Part shown: in pieces, positions 53,772 through 63,180 of the stretch
Position numbering within the stretch: position 1 is the stretch's first letter
Layout: every line of letters starts with the position of its first letter
NCBI RefSeq assembly: GCF_014931715.1
Contig: NZ_CP063164.1
Span: forward strand, 1,922,001 to 1,986,000
Source of the DNA: Sulfurovum indicum
GTDB lineage: Bacteria > Campylobacterota > Campylobacteria > Campylobacterales > Sulfurovaceae
DNA length: 64,000 bases
Direction: 5' to 3'
Notes under the pieces: generated by a model
The model's database searches: none
Seen by the model: the letters and a program-made list of their open reading frames with translations, nothing else
What the model was told of the DNA's origin: nothing
Made by a program: the position numbers and the translations under genes

Positions 53772-54731
53772 TCAGTGGTGACCTTTCCAAACTGATTTTT
53801 TCCAAAGATAAGCCAGGATCGTAAAGATGAAAAAGAAGAGTAGAACCCATGGTCCAAGTGCTTCTCTTTTTGGCTTGCTTGGATCACCGGATTCTTCAAG
53901 ATATGCTTTAACTTTTTCATATCCTTCTTTTGTCAATCCTACTCTAGGCATGGAAGTACCCGGAAGTTGTGATTGAGGATTCTCAACGAATGTTTCAAGG
54001 AAGTGTTCACTTCTGGCTCTGATTATGATAGAGAGATCAGGTGGCAGTTTACCCATATACTTTTTCACGGCATCCTGTTCATCAAGTACTTTTATCTTAT
54101 ATGCCAATGCATCTTTTTCATACTTGAACTTCGGTGTTTCACCAAGTTGTGTCCACTTCATATAACGCATAGCATGACATCTTCCACATGCTTCTTCGTA
54201 TGCCTCTTTTGGTGTTACTTCAGCTGCTTTTTTAGCCTTAATATAAGCTACAACATCTGCTATCTGCTGATCGCCTCCCATCATCATTTTGATAGAACCC
54301 ATAGGGTGCGTAGAAGTGTCTTTGTACTTATGATCTACATTCGATGCCATTGCCGGATCCTTGATCAAGGCAATAAGATATTTCTTATCATAGAGTGCAC
54401 CTGCATGATCAAGCTTCGGAGGAATAACACCTCCCATATTAATAGGTTGTCCTGTATGACACCCTAGACAGGTAGCGAATGCTGCTTCACCTGCAGCTAC
54501 ATCACCTTTCAGTTTAGAGATCTTTTCTACATCAGCCCAGAATTTCTTCTTTGCCTCTGCAACCTCTTGTTTCCCTTTTGCTTCAGCCTCTTCTATATCA
54601 GCTGTGCCATTGTAAACAAAATCGTGTCCCTCTACATGCTTATGCATCTTTGAATGGGCGAACGGTTCAACACCCCAGTAAAGTAGGAGTGTAAAAGCTG
54701 CAACGATTCCAAATATTTTTAATTCTTTCAT
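53772..54731 (-). CDS. petC: Cytochrome bc1 complex, diheme cytochrome c1 subunit
   Basis: This 319-residue subunit has an N-terminal membrane helix, two haem sites CLGCH (88-92) and CGRCH (182-186) and a C-terminal membrane helix (about 292-312). The two-haem form is typical of the Campylobacterota bc1 complex. It passes electrons from the Rieske protein to periplasmic cytochromes and on to NirS, NorC or oxidases. It is the third gene of petABC. Confidence 0.92.
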   Translation of the reverse strand: MKELKIFGIVAAFTLLLYWGVEPFAHSKMHKHVEGHDFVYNGTADIEEAEAKGKQEVAEAKKKFWADVEKISKLKGDVAAGEAAFATCLGCHTGQPINMGGVIPPKLDHAGALYDKKYLIALIKDPAMASNVDHKYKDTSTHPMGSIKMMMGGDQQIADVVAYIKAKKAAEVTPKEAYEEACGRCHAMRYMKWTQLGETPKFKYEKDALAYKIKVLDEQDAVKKYMGKLPPDLSIIIRARSEHFLETFVENPQSQLPGTSMPRVGLTKEGYEKVKAYLEESGDPSKPKREALGPWVLLFFFIFTILAYLWKKSVWKGHH

Positions 54732-54741
54732 CTCCTACCCC

Positions 54742-55962
54742 TTATAGCTTTTTTTCTAGTTTAGTAATGATCGGCAAAGCAATCCATAGTGCAAAGAACA
54801 ACAATGCAGCTACTAGACCAATTGTATTCCAGATACCTTGAGGAGGTAATTTACCCATGAATGTCAAGATGATCATGTCTACGAGCATAATCCAGAACCA
54901 ATACTTAAACAGTCCTCTTCTGCTTGCCGGAGCCACATTCGGGCTTTTATCAAGAAACGGTAGCATAAAGAAGATCACCTGTGCGATAGCAAATGCGATC
55001 AATCCAAGGTCTTTAGAGAATGGTCTCAGGATCTCATAACTCCAGAGGAAGTACCACTCCGGATAGATGTGCGGCGGTGTTTTCAATCCGTCTGCCGGGT
55101 CAAAGTTTACCGGGTCCATTGCAAATTCAAAATGGTAGAATACCAGATAGAAGAAGAAAATAAAGTAGATACCCATTACAAAGACATCTTTACTCAAGAA
55201 TACCGGGTTGAAAGGAATAACTTTAGACTCTTTTACTTTACCCGCTTTATAGAGTTCCGCAGCTTCTTCAAAATCAAACTCTTCACCATCCTGGTTGTTT
55301 ACATGCGGAATTCTAAGTGTACCGAAGTGTAGTACAATAAGCCCTATGATCACCAAAGGAAGCAGTAATACATGCAGCATAAAGAATCTGGTCAGGAAAG
55401 CATCTCCAGGAACATAATCACCTCTGATCCATTCAACAAGACCATATGCTTCAAGTGAACCGCCTGAGAATAGGTTGGTAATAACCATACCTGCCCAGTA
55501 ACTCATTTGTCCCCATGGCAGCATATAACCGGAAAAAGCTTCTGCAGAGAAAGTAACAAAAAGAAGCATACCTGAAAGCCATATCAGCTCTCTGCCTCTC
55601 TTGTAGGAACCATAGTAGATACCAACGAACATATGGATATAAATAATAAGGAATACTACAGATGCTCCTACACCGTGAATATGTCTCCAGAGCCACCCGT
55701 ACCCAACTTCAGACATGATCGTATAGTTAACGGAATCAAATGCAAGATTTACATCCGGCTTGTAGTACATGAGCAGCATGATACCACTGACCAGCAGCAG
55801 TCCGAATGTTGCTGCAAGCACCATTCCCATTGCCCAGAGGAAGTTAATGTTCTTTGGGATCCAGTATTCTGTAGAAAGTACTCTTTTGAGGGTACTCACC
55901 GCCAATCTTTCGTCCAACCATTTTTGAGAGAATGGTTTTGCGTTTTCGTCAAAATGTGCCAT
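54742..55962 (-). CDS. petB: Cytochrome bc1 complex, cytochrome b
   Basis: Cytochrome b holds two b haems and both quinone sites. The 406-residue protein has the histidine pairs on helices II and IV (RHIHGVGAS and FFMLHVLLLPLV), the GYMLPWGQMSYWAGMVITN Qo region and the PEWYFLW motif. It stands between the Rieske and c1 genes with ten-base gaps. Confidence 0.95.
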   Translation of the reverse strand: MAHFDENAKPFSQKWLDERLAVSTLKRVLSTEYWIPKNINFLWAMGMVLAATFGLLLVSGIMLLMYYKPDVNLAFDSVNYTIMSEVGYGWLWRHIHGVGASVVFLIIYIHMFVGIYYGSYKRGRELIWLSGMLLFVTFSAEAFSGYMLPWGQMSYWAGMVITNLFSGGSLEAYGLVEWIRGDYVPGDAFLTRFFMLHVLLLPLVIIGLIVLHFGTLRIPHVNNQDGEEFDFEEAAELYKAGKVKESKVIPFNPVFLSKDVFVMGIYFIFFFYLVFYHFEFAMDPVNFDPADGLKTPPHIYPEWYFLWSYEILRPFSKDLGLIAFAIAQVIFFMLPFLDKSPNVAPASRRGLFKYWFWIMLVDMIILTFMGKLPPQGIWNTIGLVAALLFFALWIALPIITKLEKKL

Positions 55963-55972
55963 TTTTCTCCCC

Positions 55973-56485
55973 TTATGCCGTTAAACCGGCTTCTTTCATT
56001 TTCTTGTACTCTGGGCCTTCTTCTCCAAGTACGACTTTTGTTCCCTCTACTTTAAATGGCGGGATCTCCAGTGGACTTGGCGGTGGACCGAAGATCTGGT
56101 GACCACTTGCATCAAACTCCCCTCCGTGACAGGCACATTTAAACTTATGCTCATCTGCTGCATATGCTGGGATACATCCAAGGTGCGTACAAAGACCTAC
56201 TGCGACAAGGAACCTGTCTGAACCTACAATAACATCTCTGTCATCCGGTTTCATATCCTTTGATTTTTTCAAAACAAAGATCGGTTTACCTCTCCACTTT
56301 TCAACATTAAGCACGTTTTCCTGTGCCGCACTCACATCTATTGTTGTAAATCCTGCTGCTTTTACACTTGGCAACGGATCCCAAGTACGTTTCATAGCAT
56401 ACAAAGCACCGATACCGCCAAGTGCAGTGAAGCCACCCAATGCCATACCCATAAAGTCTCTACGACCCTTAGTATTGTCAGCCAT
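55973..56485 (-). CDS. petA: Cytochrome bc1 complex, Rieske iron-sulfur protein
   Basis: The 170-residue protein has an N-terminal Tat-like signal anchor (RRDFMGMALGGF) and the Rieske cluster motifs CTHLGC and CACHGG, whose Cys-His pairs bind the 2Fe-2S cluster, with the disulfide cysteines. It is the first gene of the operon and lies 68 bases after an FNR-type site. Confidence 0.95.
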   Translation of the reverse strand: MADNTKGRRDFMGMALGGFTALGGIGALYAMKRTWDPLPSVKAAGFTTIDVSAAQENVLNVEKWRGKPIFVLKKSKDMKPDDRDVIVGSDRFLVAVGLCTHLGCIPAYAADEHKFKCACHGGEFDASGHQIFGPPPSPLEIPPFKVEGTKVVLGEEGPEYKKMKEAGLTA

Positions 56486-56524
56486 ACTTTATTCCTTTCT
56501 TGATAATAATAATTTTAACTGTTT

Positions 56525-56566
56525 ATTATAGGAAAAATGGAATAAAAGGAGGTTGATTTAGCTCAA
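56525..56566 (-). promoter_or_regulatory. petABC promoter with FNR-type site
   Basis: TTGATTTAGCTCAA (56553-56566) is centred exactly 32 bp from a perfect TATAAT (56525-56530). One half of the palindrome has a mismatch to the FNR consensus, so binding may be weaker than at nrdD or nor. Confidence 0.65.
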
Positions 56567-56650
56567 GTATCCATAAAAGTCAATAAAGTGTTACAATGGG
56601 TAAATTAAGACCTTTTTTATCTTAATTCACCTCAAAAGTTAAGGATTTGG

Positions 56651-57508
56651 TTAAAGATTTTGTAATATTTCCTTTGCACACCAAGGCGACAGTGCCTCTC
56701 CTGTCTCCTCTTGAGTTGATTCCTGAAGCGCTTCTTTTAGACTTTTGGCATCAAACCCTGCAATTGTCTTTATACCATACCTCTGTAACAGCTCCTGTGT
56801 ATACAGCGGCTCTTTCTCCCAAATAATATAGATCGTATCTGCTCCGCTTGCTTTTGCCTCCAAGGCAGTTTGTGAGGAGCAGGTCACCACTGTTCTGCTC
56901 TCTTTGATACTCTCAATATACTCCTCTGGCTCGATCAGAGAACTAAATATCTTTGCAAGATCATCTTCATATTTGACAAAGAAGTAATGCCCAAGAATAA
57001 GATCCATGTCAAATTGCTTAAAAAAATCACCATTGCCTAGAATCGTTTTGTCATAATCGGCATCTCCAAGAAAAAAACGCACACTTTCAACTTTGTCAAT
57101 CAACTCAAAATACTCTCTGTCAATGATCACTGAATCAATACATCTGTCACTCTCACATGCTTCCCTGAAAAGTATTTCACCATGGATCGACTTATCATCT
57201 CTGTCATGTGCAAAACGCCATACCTGCTTAAAATCAGCCACATACTTTACCAGACGACCATGGTCATCTTCGTTCGAATCAATGATAATGCTGTCTCCCA
57301 TTTGGGCGATTGCATCAATATCCTGAATGGTCTCAATTGTGACATACTCTCTCAAACCATGCTCTTTAAGTGCAACTCCTGCACGAAAATCGTTGACAAG
57401 CAGCTGACATGACACTCCTTCTTCCTGCAATGCCTTGATCACGGCCACACCGCGTTTTGCTCTGTCAAGCCCTATTTTATGTCCCGTGTACGCATAATAA
57501 TATAACAT
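56651..57508 (-). CDS. Conserved protein of unknown function, glycosyltransferase-B-like
   Basis: The 285-residue product starts [20 protein letters not shown], with alternating hydrophobic strands and helices, a central IIIDSNEDDH and a late TCSSQTALEAKASGADTIYI segment. These recall the GT-B fold of PseG- or MurG-like sugar-nucleotide enzymes, but there is no diagnostic motif. It is coupled to mnmG (shared base at 57508). The reaction is unknown. Confidence 0.55.
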   Translation of the reverse strand: MLYYYAYTGHKIGLDRAKRGVAVIKALQEEGVSCQLLVNDFRAGVALKEHGLREYVTIETIQDIDAIAQMGDSIIIDSNEDDHGRLVKYVADFKQVWRFAHDRDDKSIHGEILFREACESDRCIDSVIIDREYFELIDKVESVRFFLGDADYDKTILGNGDFFKQFDMDLILGHYFFVKYEDDLAKIFSSLIEPEEYIESIKESRTVVTCSSQTALEAKASGADTIYIIWEKEPLYTQELLQRYGIKTIAGFDAKSLKEALQESTQEETGEALSPWCAKEILQNL

Positions 57509-59379
57509 TACATTTTTCCTTTTTGTTTCATTTTAATATAAACATGTAAGATCTCTATCGCCGCCGGTGTGACACCGGAAATCTCCGATGCTTCAAAAAG
57601 TGTCGGGGGATTGGCTTTTTGAAGTTTTTCAACAATCTCATTACTCAAGCCGGAAACTTTGTCAAATGCAAAATTTTCAGGTATTTTGATCTTCAGCATA
57701 TCTCTCATCTTGTCGATCTGCTGCTGCTGCTTCTCTATGTAACGGCTGTATTTTGCTTCAATGAGTATCTGTTCAATCACCTCAACGTCATATTTATCAA
57801 ATTCAGGAAGTAGCGTAACCAGTTTTTCACGATCAAAATCACCACGTCCGATCACGTCCATCCAGCAGGTTCTGTCATTGATCTTTACAGCACCGATCTG
57901 CTCCAGCTTGGCCAGAAACTCTTTTGTCGGTGTGACATCATTTTCACGTAAAAATTTCAGCGCCTCTTCGATCTGAGCTTTCTTCTTTTCAACTTTCTGC
58001 ACATAGATGTCATCAAGTAGCCCAAACTCTTTTCCATAATGCGAAAGTCTCATGTCTGCATTATCTTCACGAAGAAGTAGTCTGTATTCAGCCCGGCTTG
58101 TAAACATCCGGTAAGGTTCTTTGGTCCCTTTCGTCACCAGATCGTCAATAAGCACACCAATGTAGGCTTCATCCCGTCGAAGTATAAACGGCTCCTTCCC
58201 CTGTACTGAAAGGGCTGCATTGATCCCGGCCATTATCCCCTGTGCAGCTGCCTCTTCATATCCTGTAGTACCATTTACCTGCCCGGCAGTATAAAGCCCT
58301 TTAACCTTTTTTGTCTCCAGCGTATGTTTCAACTCGGTCGGATCGACATAATCGTACTCTATAGCATACCCGTAGCGTACGATCCTGGCATTCTCCATTC
58401 CTTTAACCGAACGTACCATCTCCAACTGAACATCGATAGGCAGAGAAGTACTCATGCCATTGATATAGTACTCTGTTTCATCGATGGTCTGCGGCTCTAC
58501 AAATACCTGATGTCTTGGTCTGTCCCTGAAACGGTTGACTTTATCCTCAATACTGGGACAGTAACGCGGCCCTACCCCTTCGATCTGACCTGAGAACATC
58601 GGTGCTCGGTAAAAGTTACTCTCAATGATCTCATGGGTATGTTCATTGGTATAGGTTACATAACATGGTAACTGTGTCGGATGAAAAGTGCTTCTGTCCG
58701 TTCTGAATGAAAATGGCGGAGGAGGAGTATCACCTGGCTGTATCTCCATCACAGAAGTATCGACTGATTTTGCATCGATACGTGCACATGTTCCTGTTTT
58801 AAGACGGCCAATGTTAATACCCAGTCCTCTCAGATATTCAGCAAGTTCTATAGAGGCAAACTCTCCCTGCCGTCCCGCTGTCTGCGTCTTGTCTCCAATA
58901 TGGATCAGTCCATTAAGAAAGGTTCCTGCAGTGATGATCACTTTGGGAGCCATATAGCGGTTACCCAATTGTGTAGTTACACCTTTAACCTCACCCTCTT
59001 TAATGATCAACCCGTCTGCGATCTCCTGTTTAACGTCAAGATTCGCCGTATTAAGCACTACATTACGCATGTAGATACGATATCTGTCCATATCGATCTG
59101 AGCACGAGTACCACGTACTGCAGGCCCCTTGGAAGCATTAAGAGTACGAAATTGAATACCTGTTGCATCTGTACAAAGCCCCATCTCACCGCCAAGTGCA
59201 TCTACTTCTCTGACCAAATGCCCTTTGGCAAGCCCGCCAATGGCCGGGTTACAGGAACTGGCCCCTATCTGCTCTGCCAGGATCGTGATCATCAGTGTCT
59301 TCACACCCATTCTGGCAGAGGCTAGAGCAGCTTCGATACCTGCATGTCCTCCACCGATTACTATGACATCATAATTCAT
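57508..59379 (-). CDS. mnmG: tRNA uridine 5-carboxymethylaminomethyl modification enzyme
   Basis: MnmG with MnmE modifies U34 of several tRNAs. The 623-residue flavoprotein has the FAD site [42 protein letters not shown] (in part), the cysteine in [11 protein letters not shown] and the C-terminal domain that binds MnmE. The 3' neighbour is coupled to it. The mnmC-like gene lies 0.9 kb away. Confidence 0.96.
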   Translation of the reverse strand: MNYDVIVIGGGHAGIEAALASARMGVKTLMITILAEQIGASSCNPAIGGLAKGHLVREVDALGGEMGLCTDATGIQFRTLNASKGPAVRGTRAQIDMDRYRIYMRNVVLNTANLDVKQEIADGLIIKEGEVKGVTTQLGNRYMAPKVIITAGTFLNGLIHIGDKTQTAGRQGEFASIELAEYLRGLGINIGRLKTGTCARIDAKSVDTSVMEIQPGDTPPPPFSFRTDRSTFHPTQLPCYVTYTNEHTHEIIESNFYRAPMFSGQIEGVGPRYCPSIEDKVNRFRDRPRHQVFVEPQTIDETEYYINGMSTSLPIDVQLEMVRSVKGMENARIVRYGYAIEYDYVDPTELKHTLETKKVKGLYTAGQVNGTTGYEEAAAQGIMAGINAALSVQGKEPFILRRDEAYIGVLIDDLVTKGTKEPYRMFTSRAEYRLLLREDNADMRLSHYGKEFGLLDDIYVQKVEKKKAQIEEALKFLRENDVTPTKEFLAKLEQIGAVKINDRTCWMDVIGRGDFDREKLVTLLPEFDKYDVEVIEQILIEAKYSRYIEKQQQQIDKMRDMLKIKIPENFAFDKVSGLSNEIVEKLQKANPPTLFEASEISGVTPAAIEILHVYIKMKQKGKM

Positions 59380-59397
59380 TCAAAAAACTCCGTTTTT

Positions 59398-59521
59398 GAA
59401 TTAGGAATGAGGAATAAGGAATGAGGAATTATTGTTTGCATTGCTTGGCACTGCCTTTATAAAAGTAATGCTGTAGGTTACCTGCAATAACTCTCAACTC
59501 TGTTATTCCTAACTACTAACT
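59398..59521. repeat. GGAATGAGGAAT-type imperfect repeats
   Basis: TTAGGAATGAGGAATAAGG and GGAATGAGGAATTATTG (59400-59431) are followed at 59492-59521 by an inverted relative, GTTATTCCTAACTACTAACTC. The two could pair imperfectly. They occupy the gap between mnmG and ribE, which holds no other gene apart from the short leader frame. Confidence 0.55.
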
Positions 59522-59576
59522 CATTTTCGCTATAATTGAACGAATTATATCTAAATTAGATAAGGGACTATCTCTC

Positions 59577-59645
59577 ATGAATTACAAAAGCTTTTTGCCC
59601 AAAAGCATACCGGCACTATTCACTCAACTCCAAAGGAGTTGTTGA
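59577..59645 (+). CDS. Possible 22-codon leader peptide of ribE
   Basis: An ATG at 59577 opens a frame for MNYKSFLPKSIPALFTQLQR and two further residues, ending at a TGA that overlaps the ribE ATG as TGATG. A TATAAT (59531-59536) stands upstream. The end of this frame contains a hairpin CAACTCC/GGAGTTG (59625-59641) that covers the ribE ribosome site, so translation of the leader would open it. It may also be chance. Confidence 0.4.
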   Translation: MNYKSFLPKSIPALFTQLQRSC

Positions 59646-60265
59646 TGTTTACAGGTCTTATCCGCGAAATCGCTACCGTTAAAAGCTACCGGAATAATAT
59701 ACTCTCCATTCAGTCGGAACACAAAGCAAAACTTGGAGACTCGATCGCCATTAACGGTGTCTGTCTGACTGTCATAAAGATAAACAGTGACGGATTTGAC
59801 CTGGAGCTGGCTGATGAAACACGTTCGATCATTGACGAGAGCAAGATCAGCAACAAAGTACATCTGGAGCCGGCCATGCAAATGAATGACCGTTTTGAAG
59901 GGCACATTGTTCAGGGACATATCGATTGCATAGGGGAGGTGGTTAAAATCACGAAACGGGAGAATGGCACTGATTTTATCATTAAAGTAGATCCAAAATA
60001 TATAGTCTACATAGTTCCCAAAGGTTCCATTACCATAGATGGAATTTCTCTGACGGTCAATGATGTCCATGATGACAGATTCAGACTGACCATCATTCCC
60101 CATACACTTGAAAATACATTAATGAAAGAGTATAAAACAGGTACAAAGCTTAATATCGAAACTGATCTCTTCGCACGGTATATTGATCATATTCTCTCTC
60201 ATCGTTCCAAAAAGAAAAAAACTATGAGCTGGGAAGAGGTTGACACAATTGTAATGAGCTATTGA
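59645..60265 (+). CDS. ribE: Riboflavin synthase, alpha chain
   Basis: The enzyme dismutates two 6,7-dimethyl-8-ribityllumazines to riboflavin. The 206-residue protein shows two lumazine-binding repeats, MFTGLIREIATVK (start of the first) and GHIVQGHIDCIGEV (start of the second), with NGVCLTV and DGISLTVN in matching places. The ATG at 59645 has AAAGGAG six bases upstream; an in-frame TTG at 59639 is unlikely. Confidence 0.94.
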   Translation: MFTGLIREIATVKSYRNNILSIQSEHKAKLGDSIAINGVCLTVIKINSDGFDLELADETRSIIDESKISNKVHLEPAMQMNDRFEGHIVQGHIDCIGEVVKITKRENGTDFIIKVDPKYIVYIVPKGSITIDGISLTVNDVHDDRFRLTIIPHTLENTLMKEYKTGTKLNIETDLFARYIDHILSHRSKKKKTMSWEEVDTIVMSY

Positions 60266-61092
60266 TAGTCACTGTCCCTAAGACTTCGGCCATTGGGATT
60301 TCTCTGCTTTTTCAACTCCATATCTATCCACTCTATGTTAGGGGTCAGCCCCTTTCTTTTCGGTGAAGCTATCAATGAACGTCTGGTATTCGGTGCATCA
60401 TAATAATGCAGTTCAAAACCATTTTCATAGAGTCCCATGCGAGTAGAAGCAGCAGTTGAGTATGTGGTAAGCACAGCATCTTCAGTGCAAAGAGAACGGA
60501 TGTCAGCAAACCACTCTTTTGTCCAGAGCAGTGGGTTGACCTTGGGACTGAAAGCGTCTTGATAAACGATATGAAAGCATTGGGTGCTGAGCGTTGAGTA
60601 CTTCGTATAATTGTTTTTGATCATATCCTGAAGTGCTTTACGGGCATCACCAATGATAACCTCTATTTTAAACTGTTGGTCTTCGTAGTAGAAATTCTCA
60701 CTGATCGCTTCTATAATGGGTTTTAAACTGTCAAATTCCGAAGGGTAGTCAAACCCTTGCAGTGACCGCACCAGTGCTTCATCAAACTCCGGGGAGATGA
60801 TATGCAACTTGACAGGCAGATTGTTTTTCTTTACATGATAAAGTGTTGCCAGAGTGTTATAGCCCAGACCGTAACAAATATCCAAAATAGTCAATGACGT
60901 TTTGTCTTTATGCAGATCAAAAGCCGGATAGACATGTTTTTGCAGACTTTCATTGAGTGCTCCATCCTTGGGAGAATGGTAGGACTCGTTGAACTCTTTG
61001 GAGTAGAGAGTCACAGAACCATCATTACTGATGATCGTTTCCTTTCTGGATCTTAATTGAGGGGCATACCCCTTCCACTCCTCGCTCCTCAC
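60259..61092 (-). CDS. mnmC: MnmC/MnmD-like tRNA 5-methylaminomethyl-2-thiouridine methyltransferase
   Basis: The 277-residue protein matches the methyltransferase half of MnmC (DUF752): YHSPKDGALNESLQKHV, DICYGLGYNTLATL as SAM site and YQDAFSPKVNPLLWT. There is no oxidase domain. The only start in frame is GTG at 61092, and the first eight or so codons are read from a purine-rich repeat, so the true start is uncertain. It finishes the pathway begun by MnmG. It converges on ribE, overlapping by seven bases. Confidence 0.87.
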   Translation of the reverse strand: MRSEEWKGYAPQLRSRKETIISNDGSVTLYSKEFNESYHSPKDGALNESLQKHVYPAFDLHKDKTSLTILDICYGLGYNTLATLYHVKKNNLPVKLHIISPEFDEALVRSLQGFDYPSEFDSLKPIIEAISENFYYEDQQFKIEVIIGDARKALQDMIKNNYTKYSTLSTQCFHIVYQDAFSPKVNPLLWTKEWFADIRSLCTEDAVLTTYSTAASTRMGLYENGFELHYYDAPNTRRSLIASPKRKGLTPNIEWIDMELKKQRNPNGRSLRDSDYQ

Positions 61093-61107
61093 TCTTCACT
61101 CCTTACT
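61077..61107. repeat. GAGTGAGGAG-type repeat over the mnmC-like start
   Basis: On the minus strand the sequence reads AAGGAGTGAAGAGTGAGG then AGCGAGGAGTGG, matching the GAAGAGTGA repeats at 61983-62012 and the words at 24923. It supplies both the ribosome site and the first codons of the mnmC-like gene. Confidence 0.55.
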
Positions 61108-61125
61108 TGACAAAGCTTTGCTTCA

Positions 61126-61431
61126 TCACAGTCCTATCTCATCCAACTCTTTGAATTTGAACGCTTCAATAATATCTTCGATTGTTTCTTCTTCCCTGAC
61201 AACAAGTACCATCATTCCCTCATTCATATAGTCAAGGTAGTTCTCAAACTTGTTGGCAAGAATGACAAAGTCAACCCACTCTCCGCCAAGCTCTTCGATA
61301 GAGTTGTAAAACTCCAGTGACTTGATACATCCTTCATCAAAATTGATCAGTGCCCACTTTTTGGCTTCAAGCTGCGGTACTATTTTAGAGGCTTTGCCTT
61401 CTTCTTTCTCTATAGGTATCCAAATTAACAT
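61126..61431 (-). CDS. Small protein of unknown function, weakly NifX-like
   Basis: The 101-residue product begins MLIWIPIEKEEGKASKIVPQ and has the strand-helix order of the NifX/NafY family (a start with IPIE..G..S, then ALINFDEG, then VDFVILANKF), but similarity is weak. It is acidic near the end. It stands one base after luxS and probably shares its transcript. No function known. Confidence 0.6.
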   Translation of the reverse strand: MLIWIPIEKEEGKASKIVPQLEAKKWALINFDEGCIKSLEFYNSIEELGGEWVDFVILANKFENYLDYMNEGMMVLVVREEETIEDIIEAFKFKELDEIGL

Positions 61432-61432
61432 T

Positions 61433-61942
61433 CTACAAACCTTTAAGAAGTTTCTTACTGAGTTTCAACTCTTCATTCTTCATCACACCTATACCCCTGT
61501 CCAGTACAGTACGTGCAATCTCTTTTGCCTCTTTGAGTGAGTGCATCTTGGAGGTACCACACTGATAGATATTAAGTTCGGGGATATCCTTTTTACGTTT
61601 GACGTTCAGAATATCCTTCATAGACTCTTTCCATGCTTTGGCAACTTTCTTCTCCGAGGGGCTCCCAAGAAGTGACATATAAAAGCCCGTACGGCAGCCC
61701 ATCGGTGAAATATCGATAATCTCCACTCTCTTGGAGTTAAGATGATTCCGCATAAACCCTGCGAAAAGATGCTCCAACGTATGCACACCCTTTTCAGGGA
61801 GAATCTCTTTGTTGGGTACACAAAAACGAAGATCGAATACTGTGATATCATCTTCACACGGTGTCTTCATGGTCTTTGCTATCCGGACTGCGGGTGCGAT
61901 CATTTTAGTATGATCCACTGTAAAACTGTCTAATAAAGGCAT
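61433..61942 (-). CDS. luxS: S-ribosylhomocysteine lyase (autoinducer-2 synthesis)
   Basis: LuxS splits S-ribosylhomocysteine to homocysteine and the precursor of autoinducer-2. The 169-residue protein has the metal site His54 and His58 in HTLEHLFAG plus the cysteine of [10 protein letters not shown], and the catalytic Cys in MGCRTGFY. It belongs to the activated methyl cycle. Confidence 0.95.
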   Translation of the reverse strand: MPLLDSFTVDHTKMIAPAVRIAKTMKTPCEDDITVFDLRFCVPNKEILPEKGVHTLEHLFAGFMRNHLNSKRVEIIDISPMGCRTGFYMSLLGSPSEKKVAKAWKESMKDILNVKRKKDIPELNIYQCGTSKMHSLKEAKEIARTVLDRGIGVMKNEELKLSKKLLKGL

Positions 61943-61982
61943 ATCTTTTCCTTTTATAATTTTTCAAATTATAACGGAAAAA

Positions 61983-62012
61983 ATGAAGAGTGAAGAGTGA
62001 AGAGTAAAGAGT
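61983..62012. repeat. GAAGAGTGA tandem repeat
   Basis: Three imperfect units of GAAGAGTGA/GAAGAGTAAAG lie 40 bases upstream of luxS. The unit also occurs at the mnmC-like start. Confidence 0.6.
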
Positions 62013-62179
62013 TTTGGAAAAATTGGCCTTGCCAATTTATTTTATTGGGAAAAGTAACATATAAAGAATCTCAATACTTAGAGTAAAGTGTTATAGAAGT
62101 AGATAGGTTCAAATTTATCACAGAGAGTGCAAGCACAAGGGGGTAGGTGAAACGAGGGAATGAACATAGAAGAACATGA

Positions 62180-62202
62180 CCGAGTGGAACAAAGCCACTC
62201 GG
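62180..62202 (-). terminator. Hairpin after porB
   Basis: CCGAGTGG/CCACTCGG makes an eight-base-pair stem with a seven-base loop, 23 bases after the porB stop. It is followed by a moderately U-rich TCATGTTCTTCT, so it is a likely transcript end of the por operon. Confidence 0.6.
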
Positions 62203-62224
62203 ACAAAGGTATACTGAAGTCGAC

Positions 62225-63178
62225 TTATACGCGAGCTTCTTCACGACGCTGTAGCATCTCCCAATACTCATCCACACCTTTCTGGATCTCATCGATAACG
62301 TGTCTGTATTCAGGTTTGAAGAGGTGTTTATAACGACCTTGTGCACCAAGATAGTCTTCAACAGAGATCACATTTTTAGGTCTGTAAAGAATATTAAGCT
62401 CATGACCATCAATAATCTCATAGATCGGGAACATCAAAGAGTCTGTTGCAAGGTCTGTGATATTGATCGTATCTTTTGGATCGAACCTCCACTCTGTACA
62501 ACATGGAGAAACTGTATTGATAAAACATGGCCCTTCTGTTTCAAGTGCCTTCTGGAAACCTTTTGCCATGGATTTCCATTTGTTCGGAGCCAACTGTGCA
62601 ACGTACGGTGCGCCATGTGCTGCCATAATCGCTACAATATCTTTTTTCTTCTCTTTTTTACCGTAAGAGTGTGTACCTGCCTGTGCAGTTGAAGTCGTTG
62701 CACCAATAGGTGTAGCAGAAGATCTCTGCCCTCCGGTATTTGCATAGTTCTCATTATCAAGACAGATATAGGTAAAGTCATGTCCTCTTTCAAAAGCACC
62801 TGAAAGCCATTGGAATCCAATATCAAATGTAGAACCGTCACCACCAAATGCAACAAATTTCACAGGTGAGTCGGGATCTTTCAGTGTACCTTTCTTCTTT
62901 CTTGCTTTATACATTGCTTCCGCTCCACCGGCAGCTGAAGCAGCATTTTCAAATCCGATATGCATCCATGAAGTATCCCATGATGTAAAAGGATAAACTG
63001 CCGTTGAAACTTCCAAACAACCCGTATTGGTCGTAATAACGAGGTTATCATCCGTACAGTTCATCAATTCTCTAACGATCATCGAGTGCGCACACCCTGG
63101 ACAGAGTGTATGTGCTCCTTCAAACCTGTCATTGTTTGTAGAAAATTCTTTTAAGTTTTTAATTGACGTAATTGCCAT
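62225..63178 (-). CDS. porB: Pyruvate:ferredoxin oxidoreductase, beta subunit
   Basis: PorB binds thiamine diphosphate and a 4Fe-4S cluster and converts pyruvate and CoA to acetyl-CoA, CO2 and reduced ferredoxin, or runs in reverse in the reductive TCA cycle. The 317-residue protein has CPGCAH (Cys26, Cys29), the thiamine motif GGDGSTFDIGFQW with NENYANTGGQRS, and a further cysteine pair in SPCCTEW. It follows porA by two bases. Confidence 0.95.
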   Translation of the reverse strand: MAITSIKNLKEFSTNNDRFEGAHTLCPGCAHSMIVRELMNCTDDNLVITTNTGCLEVSTAVYPFTSWDTSWMHIGFENAASAAGGAEAMYKARKKKGTLKDPDSPVKFVAFGGDGSTFDIGFQWLSGAFERGHDFTYICLDNENYANTGGQRSSATPIGATTSTAQAGTHSYGKKEKKKDIVAIMAAHGAPYVAQLAPNKWKSMAKGFQKALETEGPCFINTVSPCCTEWRFDPKDTINITDLATDSLMFPIYEIIDGHELNILYRPKNVISVEDYLGAQGRYKHLFKPEYRHVIDEIQKGVDEYWEMLQRREEARV

Positions 63179-63180
63179 AA

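Noticed and set aside
62071-62361. 96-codon minus-strand frame overlapping the end of porB
   Set aside because: It overlaps porB in another frame, spans the probable terminator hairpin at 62180 and shows no conserved pattern.
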